A stretch of DNA of 23,271 nt from Azolla pinnata (GCA_037176905.1 JBBBWG010007779.1:157799-181069), one strand, 5' to 3'; shown: positions 8,901 through 19,045, counted from the first letter of the stretch. Numbers and translations: made by a program. The notes: generated from the sequence alone by a model not told the origin.

Positions 8901-11201
8901 AGTCGGCAATCATGGAAGCTCGTGCTCAGTATGCAGAAGCCATGGAGAAAGGAAATCCTCCGCCGTCGGCATTTGCATCGCCGCAGAAGGCCAAAGTTGC
9001 TCCTCCTCCTCCCCCTCCACTGATTCCTTCACCGCGTCAGCTCGATCCTGGACCACCAGGAAAGGGGGCTGTGAATGCTCTTTCCGAGGCGTTCGATGCA
9101 ACTGACCACAAAGCCTGTATGGATTTGGAAAAGGATGAAAACGCTCTAGAGAATGAGAAGCTGCTGAATGACATGCTTCATGAACCAAACCTGAGCGTTT
9201 TCGGAGCCATGTATACCAGCAACAAGGCAGCCAGCAAATTTGAGGAGATTCAGGCAACCACGCGCTCTCGTGCATCCAATCCAAACTGCATATGTGCTCT
9301 CTATGGCTTCCTTAGATTAGTGATTTGGTTCCTGACTACAGGTTCAAATCAAGGAGACGATGGAAGATGCCTTTTGGAACGGTATCCTCGAAGAGCTCGA
9401 TAGAGACGACGATGCTCCTGATTATAGACGCGTTGTTGGGCTTTTGGCCGAAATGAGATCAGAGCTCGAAAAACTCGTTCCAGAGGCATGGAGGGAAGAA
9501 CTCCACGAATGCATGGACGTCGAGATCTTCTCCCAAGTAAATTTGCAGCCCATTGAAATGCTGCTGGTGAGCGGCTTCCGAATGTGCCCCTGCCCGAGAT
9601 CAGCTGACTGACTCCTGTTCCACTTGTGTCTTTGTCAGGTTCTCGTGTCTGGCAGCCGCGATTACGAGTATTTCCGCAAACTCTTGGATCATGCGCTAGC
9701 CATAGTTTTGAAACTCTCAGCACCTGCAAGAGATGAAGATACCAAGGCATCTCATCACCGCTTGGTCGAAGAGCTGGCACAACGAAGGTCATCGGAATTC
9801 GATGGACAAAGCAAAAGCTCTTTTGCATCGTCGCTAGTGCAGGGATTACGCTTCGTGTTCCGAAAAATTCAGGTTCCTTGTTACATGAATCTTAGTCCTC
9901 CTATATACTCCTATGCTTTGCATTGCGTGTAAGATACCTTTGATTCCTCGCGTGCAAACCAGAGGACACGCTCTGACCCTTTGGAACTGCCCTTAATCTT
10001 CGATGAATGGCTTAGGTTTTGAAATCCGACATAAGCGCGGCGAGAATTCGGGCCCTTGCACCCGTCCTTCAAGGATCTGCAGGCATCGAATACTTGCACA
10101 AGGCCTTTGCGAAATACCACAAGCTTCCTGAAATGCCCCCGACCGATGCAGCCTGGTGTTCCTCCAAGCTTCCCAAAACATCCAAATGGCTTATCGAAGC
10201 GAGGCATACCTCGCAACAGCACGAAGAGCAGCTCGAAGCCGCGAGAGCAAGTTACCGGGCCAATGCACCAGAATCATCGACGGGAGGTGTTCGGGGCATT
10301 CCTTCATCCATGCGGACAGGCGGAAACGTGGTAGTGGCTAATTCTGCCATGGCTCCAAGGGAGACTGCTGGATCAAATGAATATGTCCGATCCCTGGACT
10401 GGAAATCCTTCCAGACACTCGTGCGGTTGGGCATGTTGAAACTCGTTAGCGACGCGAAACCGGTGACTGAAGAGCTGGTACCAGAGACGATGAGGCTGAA
10501 TGTGAAGAGGCTTCGAAATGCCCAAAACGAGTATCAGCACATCATCGTGGTTGTAACAGGGTGAGCAAAATAGTCCATGCTATCACAAAACTAGGGGAAA
10601 CATCAAAATAGTTCATGCTATCACAACAAAAAAAGCATCAAAATAGCTCATACTATCACAAAACTGGGGAAAGCATCAAAATAGTTCATGCTATCCCAAA
10701 ATAGCTGATAATTCTGAGTGCTCTTTCTGCAGGCTTCTCTTGTTGAGACAGCTTGTGGCAGGCAGGGGAGTGACCGGCCCTGAATTGGACCACATCCTGA
10801 AGATGGGCCGGGAGCAACTTCAAGTGATGCTTCTTGATGCCCAAGTTTCTGTCCCCAGAATCGGAGATCGACTAGCACTGCTAGCAGCGAACAACACATC
10901 GAGTTTGGATTCTGCGAGCGACCGTGATCTCATGACCAGATTACTTGCTCGGAGTCTAGCCCCGGAGGACACCGTCTTCCGGTGCGTGTCATCGGCAATT
11001 TGTTCAGGATTGAGGGCCATATTACTTTTAGGAACAGGCTGCGAAAGCGCGGCACTAGTTTCCGCTGCATTGCAGCATGCTGGTGCAACAGATCTTCAGG
11101 ACATGGTGGTCAATTTAGCCCTGACATTGGAGAAGCTGGCATCCGTCAGTTGTGGAGTCCATGGCCCTTGGTATGATGTGCTTGTGGCTGGTCTTGCCTA
11201 G
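5922..11201 (+). CDS. plant T-complex protein 11-like (Tcp11 domain) protein, 10 exons, about 1228 aa
   Basis: Exons: 5922-6182, 6360-6487, 6613-7066, 7616-7722, 7866-8733, 8828-9253, 9342-9536, 9639-9872, 10016-10560, 10733-11201. The order of conserved blocks follows the Arabidopsis Tcp11-related proteins: PRRLRKRL and ESRLKEADSRRQ near residues 55-87; an Arg/Glu-rich likely coiled coil (about 131-281) with ESRVQQAEINR; SCWRQFRRSRRTT (about 317); IDHLLRR; RVFLCAYMIIGHPEAVF; AWCSYLYEFVVWK; EEDLVRVAYQLELSM; ETMEDAFW; LKLSAPARDE; ISAARIRALAPVLQGSAG; and a final VHGPWYDVL. The Tcp11 domain (PF05794) covers roughly the C-terminal half. The length is close to Arabidopsis members (about 1100 aa). 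The molecular function in plants is not established. Oddities: a (CCT)n poly-Pro run near residue 12, a GC donor for intron 6, a possible NAGNAG acceptor at 7866, and two in-frame donors for intron 7. It is unrelated to TCP transcription factors. Confidence 0.93.
5955..5982 (+). repeat. (CCT)n coding microsatellite, poly-Pro in Tcp11-like N-terminus
   Basis: Nine consecutive Pro codons, nearly all CCT, follow MDLS, ahead of the first conserved block. This mirrors the run in the NAT gene and is the second of two adjacent genes with such an N-terminal expansion. Confidence 0.85.
7109..7580. repeat. diverged tandem duplication (about 245-bp unit, 2 copies) in Tcp11-like intron 3
   Basis: Copy 1 runs 7109-7353 and copy 2 about 7354-7580. 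Shared blocks in order: gatgccttcgatgcag, a cattc/aaagat block, agtcc..aaatc.ccct, ccttcactgtgca.aaatgtgg.aggact, ctgat.acacaa, and gcaaat..ctg..aacag. The copies are perhaps three-quarters identical by eye, so the duplication is not recent. A fragment at 7089-7112 resembles the unit end, hinting at a third partial copy. This explains why intron 3 is 549 nt, the longest in the gene. Confidence 0.75.
10566..10712. repeat. minisatellite (about 35-38 bp, 4 copies) in Tcp11-like intron 9
   Basis: The unit caaaatagttcatgctatca is followed by a variable caaaactgggga-aagcat segment and repeats from about 10566, 10604, 10639 and 10677. It fills most of the 172-nt intron between the donor at 10561 and acceptor at 10732. 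Confidence 0.85.
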
Positions 11202-11584
11202 AATTGCTTCATGAATGTCTCTACCACATGAAGCGAAGCATTTGTGGGTTTTGATTATCATCTGCTACACCAGGAAAAAACCCATTTCATGACCTGATGC
11301 AATTACCACCGTGCCTGATCGACAAGAAAATAGATCGAAAGCCAGAAATTGGTGATGGATTTACAATTCAATTGTTGCCAGTTTCATTAACCATCCTGAT
11401 ACAATCTACATTACAAAATGACTGTGGGACAATTCTTTGCAGCAATTCACAAATGCGAGGCGCTGTCAAAGGCAGATGTAGTCACAACTCGTAGATCGTG
11501 CTGTTTCATTCTGTCACATGAACAGGGATCAAAATGTAGCCTAGACAGGAAAGAAAGCCATAAACATCAAATTCCTTCTCTTAT

Positions 11585-12130
11585 AAAAACAGCTTGCCAA
11601 TTTGTGCTTGACACCCAAAACTGTTGTGAATCAGAGCCTTTCAAGCTCTTCTATAGAAGAAATGCTCGGGCAATCAATGAAGCATAGTTATGTGTGCTCG
11701 TTGAATCAAAATTAACCTTGCACGGAACTAAGTAACTAGTTTGTCTGTATAAGGAGTTTGATCTTAAACTTGTTGCAAGAAAAAACAGCTTGCGAACTTG
11801 TGCTAGACATAAAAAATTATTGTGAATCAGAGCCTTCCAAGCTCTTCTACAGCAAGTAAAACTCAGCTAATTGAAGACACCTAGCTATATATGTTCATTG
11901 AATGAAAGCTTCACTCCTCAAAATTTGCACAGAACTAAATACTATGTGTGTAAGGAGTTTGATTTCAAATTTGTTGTAGGAACAACCAGCATGTCAAATT
12001 GTGCTAAACATTTAGAAAAACTATTGTGAATCAGACGCCTTCTACAGCGAGAAAAGCTCAGCTAACTGAAGAAGCCTGGCTGTATATGCTCACCGAATCA
12101 AAGCTTCATTTCCTCAAAACTTACATAGAA
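11585..12130. repeat. three tandem copies of a ~200-bp unit
   Basis: Copies start at about 11585, 11780 and 11981; the last is truncated at about 12130. Anchors shared by all three are an acagctt/accagc start, attgtgaatcaga and tcttcta.ag. Copies 1 and 2 also share taaggagtttgat and tttcaagctcttct/ttccaagctcttct. Divergence is moderate. There is no ORF spanning the units and I see no terminal inverted repeats, so the source of the unit is unknown. Confidence 0.8.
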
Positions 12131-13661
12131 GGAAAGTCGGGTTCGAAGCGCCAACATTCACTTCCATTATTTGCTCGGAATGCCCAATTTCGACATGTGC
12201 GAGTAAAATCGTTAGCACGACCCGACCAAGATATTTTCCAGTTCTCTTGATTGGTTTATCGGAAAAGACATCCGATGTACGAGCCTTGGGTACAACAATT
12301 CCTGCATGAGGCCCACTCACAAGCATCGATGGCTACACACAAAAAAAAACACTTAAGAAAACAGACCGAGTTTGGTATCGTACTATTGATGGCAGAAACA
12401 AATTGAAAATAGGGCTCAATACATATGTCCGCACAACCCTTCGGGTTGATCCATTTGGTGGCCATCTTTGAATAGAAAGCTTACTTGTTTCGTGAAGTCG
12501 GCATTCAAATGTCCCTTGAACCATATCAAGCCGTTGGTGAGTTTCCTTTCGAAGCGATCGATCACACAAAACGAAGCTATATCATTTTGTTCAAAGACCT
12601 CCGAGTACTTAGAAAATGTGCATCCCACTTACCGCAAGGTAGATGGTTTACTAATCTCTTGTTTTCCACAAACGTTTGTCCACTCTTCAAAAGTCGGCGT
12701 CGCTTATCCCATGTTAATTAATGGGCTCCTTGTTCCCAAACTTTCAGAAAGGCAATGATGACGGCAGCGATAATGTCGAATGATGATGACAATGATGACG
12801 ACGGCGGCGACGATCATGATGATGCAAACCATATTGACTTCACTCCTGACCTCAGCTCATACACGACCGATGCTATGCTACATACATATAGCGCCCTTAA
12901 TCATGAGGAGAAAACCTCATCGAAACACGGTGTTTGTCTCAAATGGATTTAGGCAGTTGAGAATGGGCAATTTAGTATACACTTGCTACCACACCTGTGT
13001 GCGTTTGTATGTATGTACATTCGGTTGAAATGAATGCATCACACACACTTGCCATGCTCGAGGCGAAAGAGAAACCACTCCCATTCTCGCGTTTTCTGCT
13101 TGCAAGAGGATGTTTTCTCTTCCTTTCTTTTTTGCCTTGCCCTGTTCTCTACTCATTTCGTCGCATGCGTTTAATGCCTGCCCCGCCCGAAACACTATTT
13201 TGTTCGGAGTAGAGACGATGGTGCATTCAAGGGTCATGCTCGAATTACCGGCGGGGCGGAAGGAAGGTCGGTTTCGACGCTGTCGGATAAGGGTTTTCTG
13301 CTGCGAGAGACTCTTGGAAGACAGAAACCAGCTGCTCATGCAATCCGAGTGTCAGCCCATTTGGATAAAATCTGGGGCCATTCGTTCAGATTCACTCATT
13401 TGGATAAAAAGCCAGGATTAAGCAAAAGGCAGGATTTAGGAACTCTAACTTTACCAAGCAAAAAAGTGGTGCTTCAATCAATGGAAGGAAGGCAGAGAGC
13501 TTTAATATATATTTATGTATGCATACACATACAGATACATACAGATACATATGTATGTATTGTATGTAGATGTGTCATTCATGGATTTGCAGAGAATCAA
13601 ATGCACAGTTTCATGGCAGCCTGGTGAATGTGTTTGATGCTATGCAATTGATAGAGTTGTG

Positions 13662-13714
13662 TGATGGATGGATGGATGGATGGATTGATGGATGGATGGA
13701 TTGATGGATGGATG
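13662..13714. repeat. (GGAT)n tetranucleotide microsatellite
   Basis: About 12 GATG units with two single-base interruptions (gatt). It is surrounded by unassigned intergenic sequence. Confidence 0.95.
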
Positions 13715-14118
13715 AACCTCCTATGTATGACTGTGGACCTGCACCTGTTGCACATGTGGTTATGCCCCACCCACATCCACATGTGGCAGCCATCTGTGGA
13801 ATTGAGTAAAGGTTCCCATCTCTGCAACTTCAAGCAGATCTCTCTGTGAACCTCGTAGCCTGTAGGTGGCCCATTTTTCTGTGGCTTTTAGAAAATGGGC
13901 ACCTTTTTATGTCACCAAATTCTGGAAATTGAAGCATAGCCGGGCATCTCGGCGTCTTGCAAAGCATAGGGCAGCGGGAGGAGGGCAAAAGGGGGCAGAG
14001 AACCCTTGGATTTGTTTCGCCCAGGATGTCCAGCACACCAGGATTTCGGCTTTAGAGCGAGGAGACAGGCAGGTATGCAGATGCATAGTACGCTTGTGCA
14101 AGCAGGGTGTGTTGCAGA

Positions 14119-14127
14119 TTAGGGTTT
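14119..14127 (+). promoter_or_regulatory. telobox (TTAGGGTTT), repeat copy A
   Basis: An exact reverse complement of the plant telobox AAACCCTAA, about 315 bp upstream of the F-box ATG, at the end of repeat copy A. The equivalent site in copy B (around 14336) has one change (ttagggctt). Confidence 0.5.
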
Positions 14128-14422
14128 GAAATCTGGAACTTGAACCATAGCCTTCATTTCTGTGTCTTGCAGCATAGGGCAGCGGGAGGAGGGGCAAAAA
14201 AGGGGGGCAGATAAACCGTTGATTTGTTTCGGCCAGGATGTCCAGCACACCAGGATTTTGGCTGTAGAGGGAGGAGATAGACAAGTATACGAAAGACACA
14301 GAGTACGCGTGTGCAAGCAAGCGTGTGTTGTTGCAGATTAGGGCTTGGCTACAGAGAAGCGAGGCGAACAGGTAAAGCATCATTGTATGTAGTTTGCTTC
14401 TGCAAGTGGGGTGTGTTGCTGA

Positions 14423-14431
14423 TTAGGGTTT
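14423..14431 (+). promoter_or_regulatory. telobox (TTAGGGTTT), repeat copy C, next to the F-box start codon
   Basis: An exact telobox ends 12 bp before ATG 14443. Teloboxes are known in plant promoters and 5' leaders, where Myb-type telomere-repeat-binding factors bind and can recruit Polycomb proteins. Position this close to the start is within the usual range for leader teloboxes. Confidence 0.5.
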
Positions 14432-14442
14432 GGGTATGTAGT

Positions 14443-16627
14443 ATGCTGGAAGGAACAGGGGAGGCACAAGCTGGGTGCGTCCCTATGGAAGGGGAAGAGG
14501 TAGACCGGAGCTGGGCGGACCTCGAGATCATCGTTGAGGTGCTGAAGAGAGTGGGATTCCAGGATCTGTATGTTTCTGTGCCATTGGTCTGCAAGGCATG
14601 GCGCCGTGCTTCTTTGGATCCTGCTTGCTGGGTCTGCGTGGATATGTCGAAATGCTTCAGCAGTCGCAAGGAGGTCGTCGATTGGTGGCGCCCTGCCTTC
14701 GAAGCTAAGATGGATTACATGGTAAAGCTCGCTGTAGACCGCAGCTATGGTGGCCTGCGGGAGCTCTCCACTCGACACTGCTCTGACTCTGTCATCTGCT
14801 ACCTTTGCTCCAGGTACAATCACCTACACCCACCCACCCACACACACACAGTTTCTGTTTTCTCATCAACATTGTTTTCGATGCTTGCGATGGGAGCTCC
14901 AAATGGCAGAGGGATTTGTAAAATCCAAATTTGTGACGATATCGATGAAATCGAGGCACTCCATTTTCGCTCGTCGCGAAACCATCGGTGAGGGCTCCGT
15001 CGTTTGTCATTCTGAGGATGGGCGGATATGCATGCATACACGGTGCTATTCATGATTTCTGAGGCATGTGCACTTGTAAACTTCATTTCTTTCCACATGC
15101 TGTCACTTCTGAAAGATATCTAAGGCGTCTGATGATGCCGACACGGAGGTGTCTGGTAGCGAGAATGGCAGTAGTAATCACTTCAGCAGAGCTGTACCCT
15201 CCCTGTACATGCTGCAGCTCTACCAAGATTTTCTAGCCGTAGACGTATTGTGACGATCTCTTAGTTTAACTGCTATCTGGTGGCTCTCCCGGAATTTCTT
15301 TGCATTCAACACGGAGTACATGTGACAAGATCTGGCCGTCTCTAAGACCATCTCGGGCCACAAAGGTTTAGTAGTTAGAATTTCTAGTTTTGTTCTCTGA
15401 TCTAAGACCATCTCGGGCCACAAAGGTTTATTAGTTAGAATTGCTAGTTTTGTTCTCTGATCAGTTGCGATGGGGCTGTGCCAGTTAATGTTCTGTTGCT
15501 GATTTATATCGTTTTGGTTCGCTTGTTTGAGATAGAGGGAAAATGTGACCTTCATACCTGCAGGCAGTTCTTGGAGATTTGCAGCCTTTCAGTTTTGCAC
15601 ATGTTGCTGTATTTTTACTGTTTGGTTGTTCTCTCTTCATATTTATTTCTTACCGCATCTCTATACTAACCATTATATGTTGTACACATCCACCATCGAT
15701 AAAAGGAAGCATCGTAAGGACATTCTTCCTTCAGTTATGGTATCAGATTATGCCCCATTTCTCAGGATCACACTACTAGTTCTTTTCAAGGACTGAACAA
15801 GGCATTCTTGTTTGCTTAGTCTACAAAGGGTTTGATTGGAATTCTTGCTTCCATAAGAACTGTATATGCATTGCGTACCTGTTGACTATTCAAGTGCAAT
15901 CAGAATTTTTCTAGGGTTGCTTTTAAGAATCTGTCGTTCTCGTGCTAATTCGAAGTCAATAATCATCTTGGTGATAATCCTCAGAGTACAACTAAGTTCA
16001 ATGCAAAGACGACATTTGGGTTTTCATTCGAATGGACTTCGATTTTCCTGTTGTTTGTTCAGGTGCCCGTCGATTGAGAAGCTCTCTGTGGCGTCATCAG
16101 CTGGAATCACTGATTTGTCGATGTGTGACGTTGCTAAATCCTGTCCAAAGCTCGTTCACCTAGACATAAGTGAATGCCCGAAACTGACAACCTTTTCCTT
16201 GGAGCAGCTAGGGCTCAATTGTCGTCACTTGACTACCTTGAAGAAAAATAGGTTCACTGGTGGATATGACCCTGCAAGAAAGAGGATGCTGCCGCCTGAA
16301 TATTCGCGGACGACATCACCAGCTAGTGCAGATGAGGAGGTTAACATTCTAGTAAATCTCATGCCAAACTTGAAGCACTTGGAGCTGAGGCATTCAAAGC
16401 TCTCAGACCAGGGCCTGACATCTTTGCTAGATGGATGCTCAAAACTAGAGATCCTTGATTTGACTGGATGCTTGAATTTGACAAGGAGAGCAGTAGAGGA
16501 GGCAGAAGCCAAAGTACCAAAGTTAGTGAAGTATAAGAAGCCTGTTCTGAGCACCGGTGATAATGAGAGGTATAGCCATTGGCGGCTGTATGATGAAAGG
16601 TTCCAGAGCGGCTTCTTCCAATTTTGA
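14443..16627 (+). CDS. F-box/LRR protein, SKIP1-like, 2 exons, 311 aa
   Basis: Exons 14443-14813 and 16063-16627 join in phase 2 across a 1249-nt GT-AG intron. Residues about 22-66 form the F-box (RSWADLEIIVEVLKRVGF, then VPLVCKAWRRASLDPACW). LRR units follow: CPSIEKLSV, CPKLVHLDISECPKLT, MPNLKHLELRHSKLSDQGL and CSKLEILDLTGCLNLT. The C-terminus, HWRLYDERFQ then GFFQF, is diagnostic of the Arabidopsis SKP1-interacting partner 1 group. SKIP1 binds ASK1 and acts as a substrate receptor in SCF ubiquitin ligases; its target is not known here. ATG 14443 is the first in-frame ATG; a second at 14485 (MEGEEVDRSW) could also serve. The upstream region is a telobox-bearing tandem repeat. FBW2-type F-box proteins are a less likely alternative. 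Confidence 0.92.
15341..15460. repeat. exact-length 60-bp tandem duplication in the F-box gene intron
   Basis: 15341-15400 and 15401-15460 are two adjacent copies differing at only 2 of 60 positions (gtagttagaatt versus ttagttagaatt, and ttctag versus tgctag). The near identity shows a recent duplication. It lies in the middle of the 1249-nt intron, away from the splice sites. Confidence 0.97.
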
Positions 16628-17989
16628 CCTGGTATATGATGGGGATAGAAATGTGTGAACGTAAAGCGTTTGAGTTATTTATATATATAACATGCAACGC
16701 TTGCAAGGTGGTACCTGTGATCTAGTTTTGTTACATATTTACTATAAATTGTGCAGAGCCGAGGAAATGGATTGCTGGCGCCTGAAAGCAGAAATGATTT
16801 GTGTCATTAGGTTAAGCTCGTTCGACAAGGTAGAAAGGATACTGAATCACATCTGGTTCAGAAGTTTTTCCAAGGCCAGTGCCAAGGTGTGGAGGTTGTT
16901 GAATCGAATTACTGAGCTTAGGAGCAACAGCATCTAAGCTGTAATCACTTGTAAGATGCCATCTGGAATCGGCACAACCAGGTTGTTAGCATTGCATTGT
17001 AGAGCAAGTGGGATATTATTAGCATCGAAAAACTTAATGACATACTAATTACTTGTAAGATGCCATGCAGAAGCCCTGCCTGATTCAGTACTTGGCACCA
17101 GTTTGTTAAGCTTGAAGTGTAAGAGCTTGGGATATTATTAGCACATCTAAATTGCTACTAATCTTTCAGTACTTGGCACCAGCTTGTTAAAATTTGAACT
17201 GTATATCATGGGAATATTATCAGCATCTAAATTGTTGATGGCATACCAATCACGTGTAACCGCTGCCTGAAACGACAATACTAATCGCTTGTGAGATGCG
17301 ATGAATCTAGTGACAGTGATTGCTAATTCTAGAACACCAACTTGAACTGTGTTGAAATCATTTCTTTGGGTTTTTTGTTACGCAAACCTAAGCGAATCTA
17401 ATGCCACCCTACTCGGGGATTCAAAGTGGACTGTGAAATTGAATCGATCAGAGTCGGGATCTTGCTAGGATAGAACTACCGATGGAGCAAAATTCCCCAT
17501 TGTTTAGTCTGAAAGTTTTCTCGGCTGGAGCAAAGCAGCTATGGCCAATTCGGCTGCAGTCATGAAACGCTCGCGTTTGCATCTCAAGACTTTTGACTGT
17601 TTTTGATGCACAGAAACTGCGAAATGTACCTGGAAAATCTGCGAAAGGAAGGAGAAGGATATGGCGATGGAAGCTTCTGATTTGGTGAGATCTGCTGCAA
17701 ACACTGTGAGCGTCATCACTGAGGAAGAGTGTCAAAAGCAGCGGATTTGAATAAGAAGAAGCCATGGCCCATGACTGAGTCATCTGTCTCTCTTTCTTGC
17801 TCTCTTTCTTGCTCTCTTTCTCTCTTTCTTTCTCCAAGTGGGGCCTGTGTCCGCCATAGCTGGCCCAAAACAAACTACTCGTGAAGCATCGCCATCACCC
17901 AACATGGAAGCAGCAGCGCTTTACCTGTTCCCTGCCCTGCTCCTTATAACCCCATCCCTGTCCTTCACACCCTTTGCCCTAGAGCTGCC
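16628..17989. other. intergenic region downstream of the F-box gene
   Basis: It holds the F-box 3' flank, a short ORF at 16692-16937 with no recognised relatives, a tandem repeat (16935-17300), and AT-rich unassigned DNA. It ends with a TCTCTTTCTTGCT-type pyrimidine repeat (about 17789-17833) and the probable promoter of the next gene. That promoter includes TGGCCCA (reverse of a site II type TGGGCC element) near 17862 and a TATAA at 17945-17949. Confidence 0.55.
16935..17300. repeat. ~85-115-bp diverged tandem repeats (3 copies plus remnant)
   Basis: Copies at about 16935-17045, 17046-17158 and 17159-17247, then a remnant to about 17300. Anchors: taatcacttgtaagatgcca (variants in three places), acttggcaccag.ttgttaa (twice) and gg.atattat.agca (three times). 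Copies differ in length. No coding potential is seen. Confidence 0.75.
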
Positions 17990-18016
17990 ATGGCGTTTCT
18001 CTCTTCTTCCCCTTCT

Positions 18017-18051
<35 letters not shown>

Positions 18052-18793
18052 CTTCTTGTCTCACTTGGTTATCGTGCTCTCTTCCCTGGCCCTGGCCTCC
18101 ACCCTTGGCTTCTATCTCCACCCGTCGGTGCCTCTGATCACACGCCGAGTGGCGGATGCCCTGCAACAGTGGAATCTGCCCTTCCCCCTCCTCTCCTTCC
18201 TCCTCCTCAATTGCCTCATCGGCGCCCTCCTCTACTACACCACCACCACTGCACGGAGCCCGTCTTCATCGATGCAGGCGCCACATTCTCGAAGCTTCAT
18301 GGATGCCGCATGGCCTCAAGGTATGGTACCGTCAGACGTCGGAGCCAGCAAGTATCCACTAGATGCCGATGCTGATGATTCTGTCGATGATGATCATGAT
18401 GATCATGATGATCATGATGCGGCTGCTGCTGATGATGATGGTGATGATTATGATGATGAGGGCTCTACGGAGACAGCAGAAACTGATGAAAAGGAGAATT
18501 GTGGTGTGGAGAATCCGGGCTCAGCCACTCCAGCCCCGGCCCCTAAGAAGATAAACCGCCGAGTATTCATCCGGAGCAAATCTGCGCTGGTGCGACCTAC
18601 AGCCACACCCCATTCCTTGGGTCAGGAGGTGTCTGTGAGGAGCCGCCGCGTGAAAGCGGTGATTGTGGCCGATCCCAAGGAGGAGGAAGAGGAGAAGATT
18701 GGGGCGGGAGAGGTACACCAGGTGGATCGAGCAGCGGAAGAGTTCATCAGCAGAAACTACGAAAGAATCCGGATGGAGGTGAGGAAGGCGTAA
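17990..18793 (+). CDS. DUF4408/DUF761-type membrane protein, single exon, 267 aa
   Basis: An intronless ORF from ATG 17990 to TAA. In order: a poly-Ser run (residues 5-21) encoded by (TCT)n; two hydrophobic segments, about 22-43 (SHLVIVLSSLALASTLGFYL) and 65-83 (FPLLSFLLLNCLIGALLYY); an Asp/His/Ala-rich acidic stretch (about 124-157) from a GATCATGAT repeat; a basic segment with KKINRRVFIRSKSALVR; and a C-terminal EFISRNYERIRMEV box preceded by VDRAAE. That last box matches the DUF761 motif, and the second hydrophobic segment fits DUF4408, a pairing known in plant proteins. Such proteins are small membrane-anchored proteins of unknown function; some affect growth when overexpressed. The Ser and Asp tracts look like microsatellite growth. 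The DUF761 box is the firmest evidence; the DUF4408 call is weaker. Confidence 0.8.
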
Positions 18794-18996
18794 TCCGGCG
18801 AGGAGGAGGAGGAGGAGGAGAGAAGCTCCAGCATCACCAGGATCAGGGTTCATTCATCATCACCAAGCTAGCACTCCGTTCTTTCTTTACGACTCCATTC
18901 TATCGTGAGGGAGAGAGTACTGGGCGTAGGTGCCAAGGCGGAGGAGAAATTTCGCCTCTCTGTCGTGATCCGCAGGATCACTTGTTTTCGTTTTGG

Positions 18997-19002
<6 letters not shown>

Positions 19003-19042
<40 letters not shown>
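19003..19042. repeat. (AG)n dinucleotide microsatellite
   Basis: About 20 uninterrupted AG units in the 3' flank of the DUF761-type gene. Confidence 0.97.

Positions 19043-19045
<3 letters not shown>

Larger units (their letters stand above)
13918..14434. repeat. ~215-bp tandem repeat (2 full copies plus a 3' partial) ending at the F-box gene start
   Basis: Copy A runs 13918-14128, copy B 14129-14349 and partial copy C about 14344-14434. Shared blocks: catagggcagcgggaggag, caggatgtccagcacaccag (20 of 20 matching in A and B), ggct.tagag.gaggaga and gtgtgttgcagattagggtttg. Each copy ends in TTAGGGTTT or a one-base variant. The promoter or 5' leader of the F-box gene is therefore built from repeated units, and copy C ends about 10 bp before its ATG. 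Confidence 0.85.
11202..14442. other. gene-poor interval between Tcp11-like and F-box genes
   Basis: About 3.2 kb in which I recognise no gene. It contains the Tcp11-like 3' flank, a three-copy ~200-bp repeat (11585-12130), unassigned DNA at 12130-13490 with only short ORFs on both strands, a GATGAC-rich patch (12755-12825), a TACATA-type patch (13505-13565), a (GGAT)n SSR (13662-13714), and a telobox-bearing repeat that leads into the F-box gene. A 12-bp direct repeat, atttggataaaa, occurs near 13358 and 13398. Confidence 0.6.

Noticed and set aside
12416-12628. Minus-strand ORF of about 70 codons with protein-like composition
   Set aside because: Has no ATG at its start (begins with GTG), a stop lies directly upstream, and I cannot name a family; possibly decayed sequence.
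13918-14434. CRISPR-like or regularly spaced repeat array
   Set aside because: These are direct tandem copies with no unique spacers, in a plant nuclear context.
14311-14442. Upstream extension of the F-box reading frame
   Set aside because: Open by chance through the repeat; no ATG before 14443 in this frame and no conservation with SKIP1.
16692-16937. 81-aa ORF just after the F-box gene
   Set aside because: No recognised domain, lies in the probable 3' leader and runs into the tandem repeat.
17448-17873. 141-aa minus-strand ORF
   Set aside because: Part is the antisense of a pyrimidine microsatellite (Lys/Glu runs); the remainder is unrecognised.
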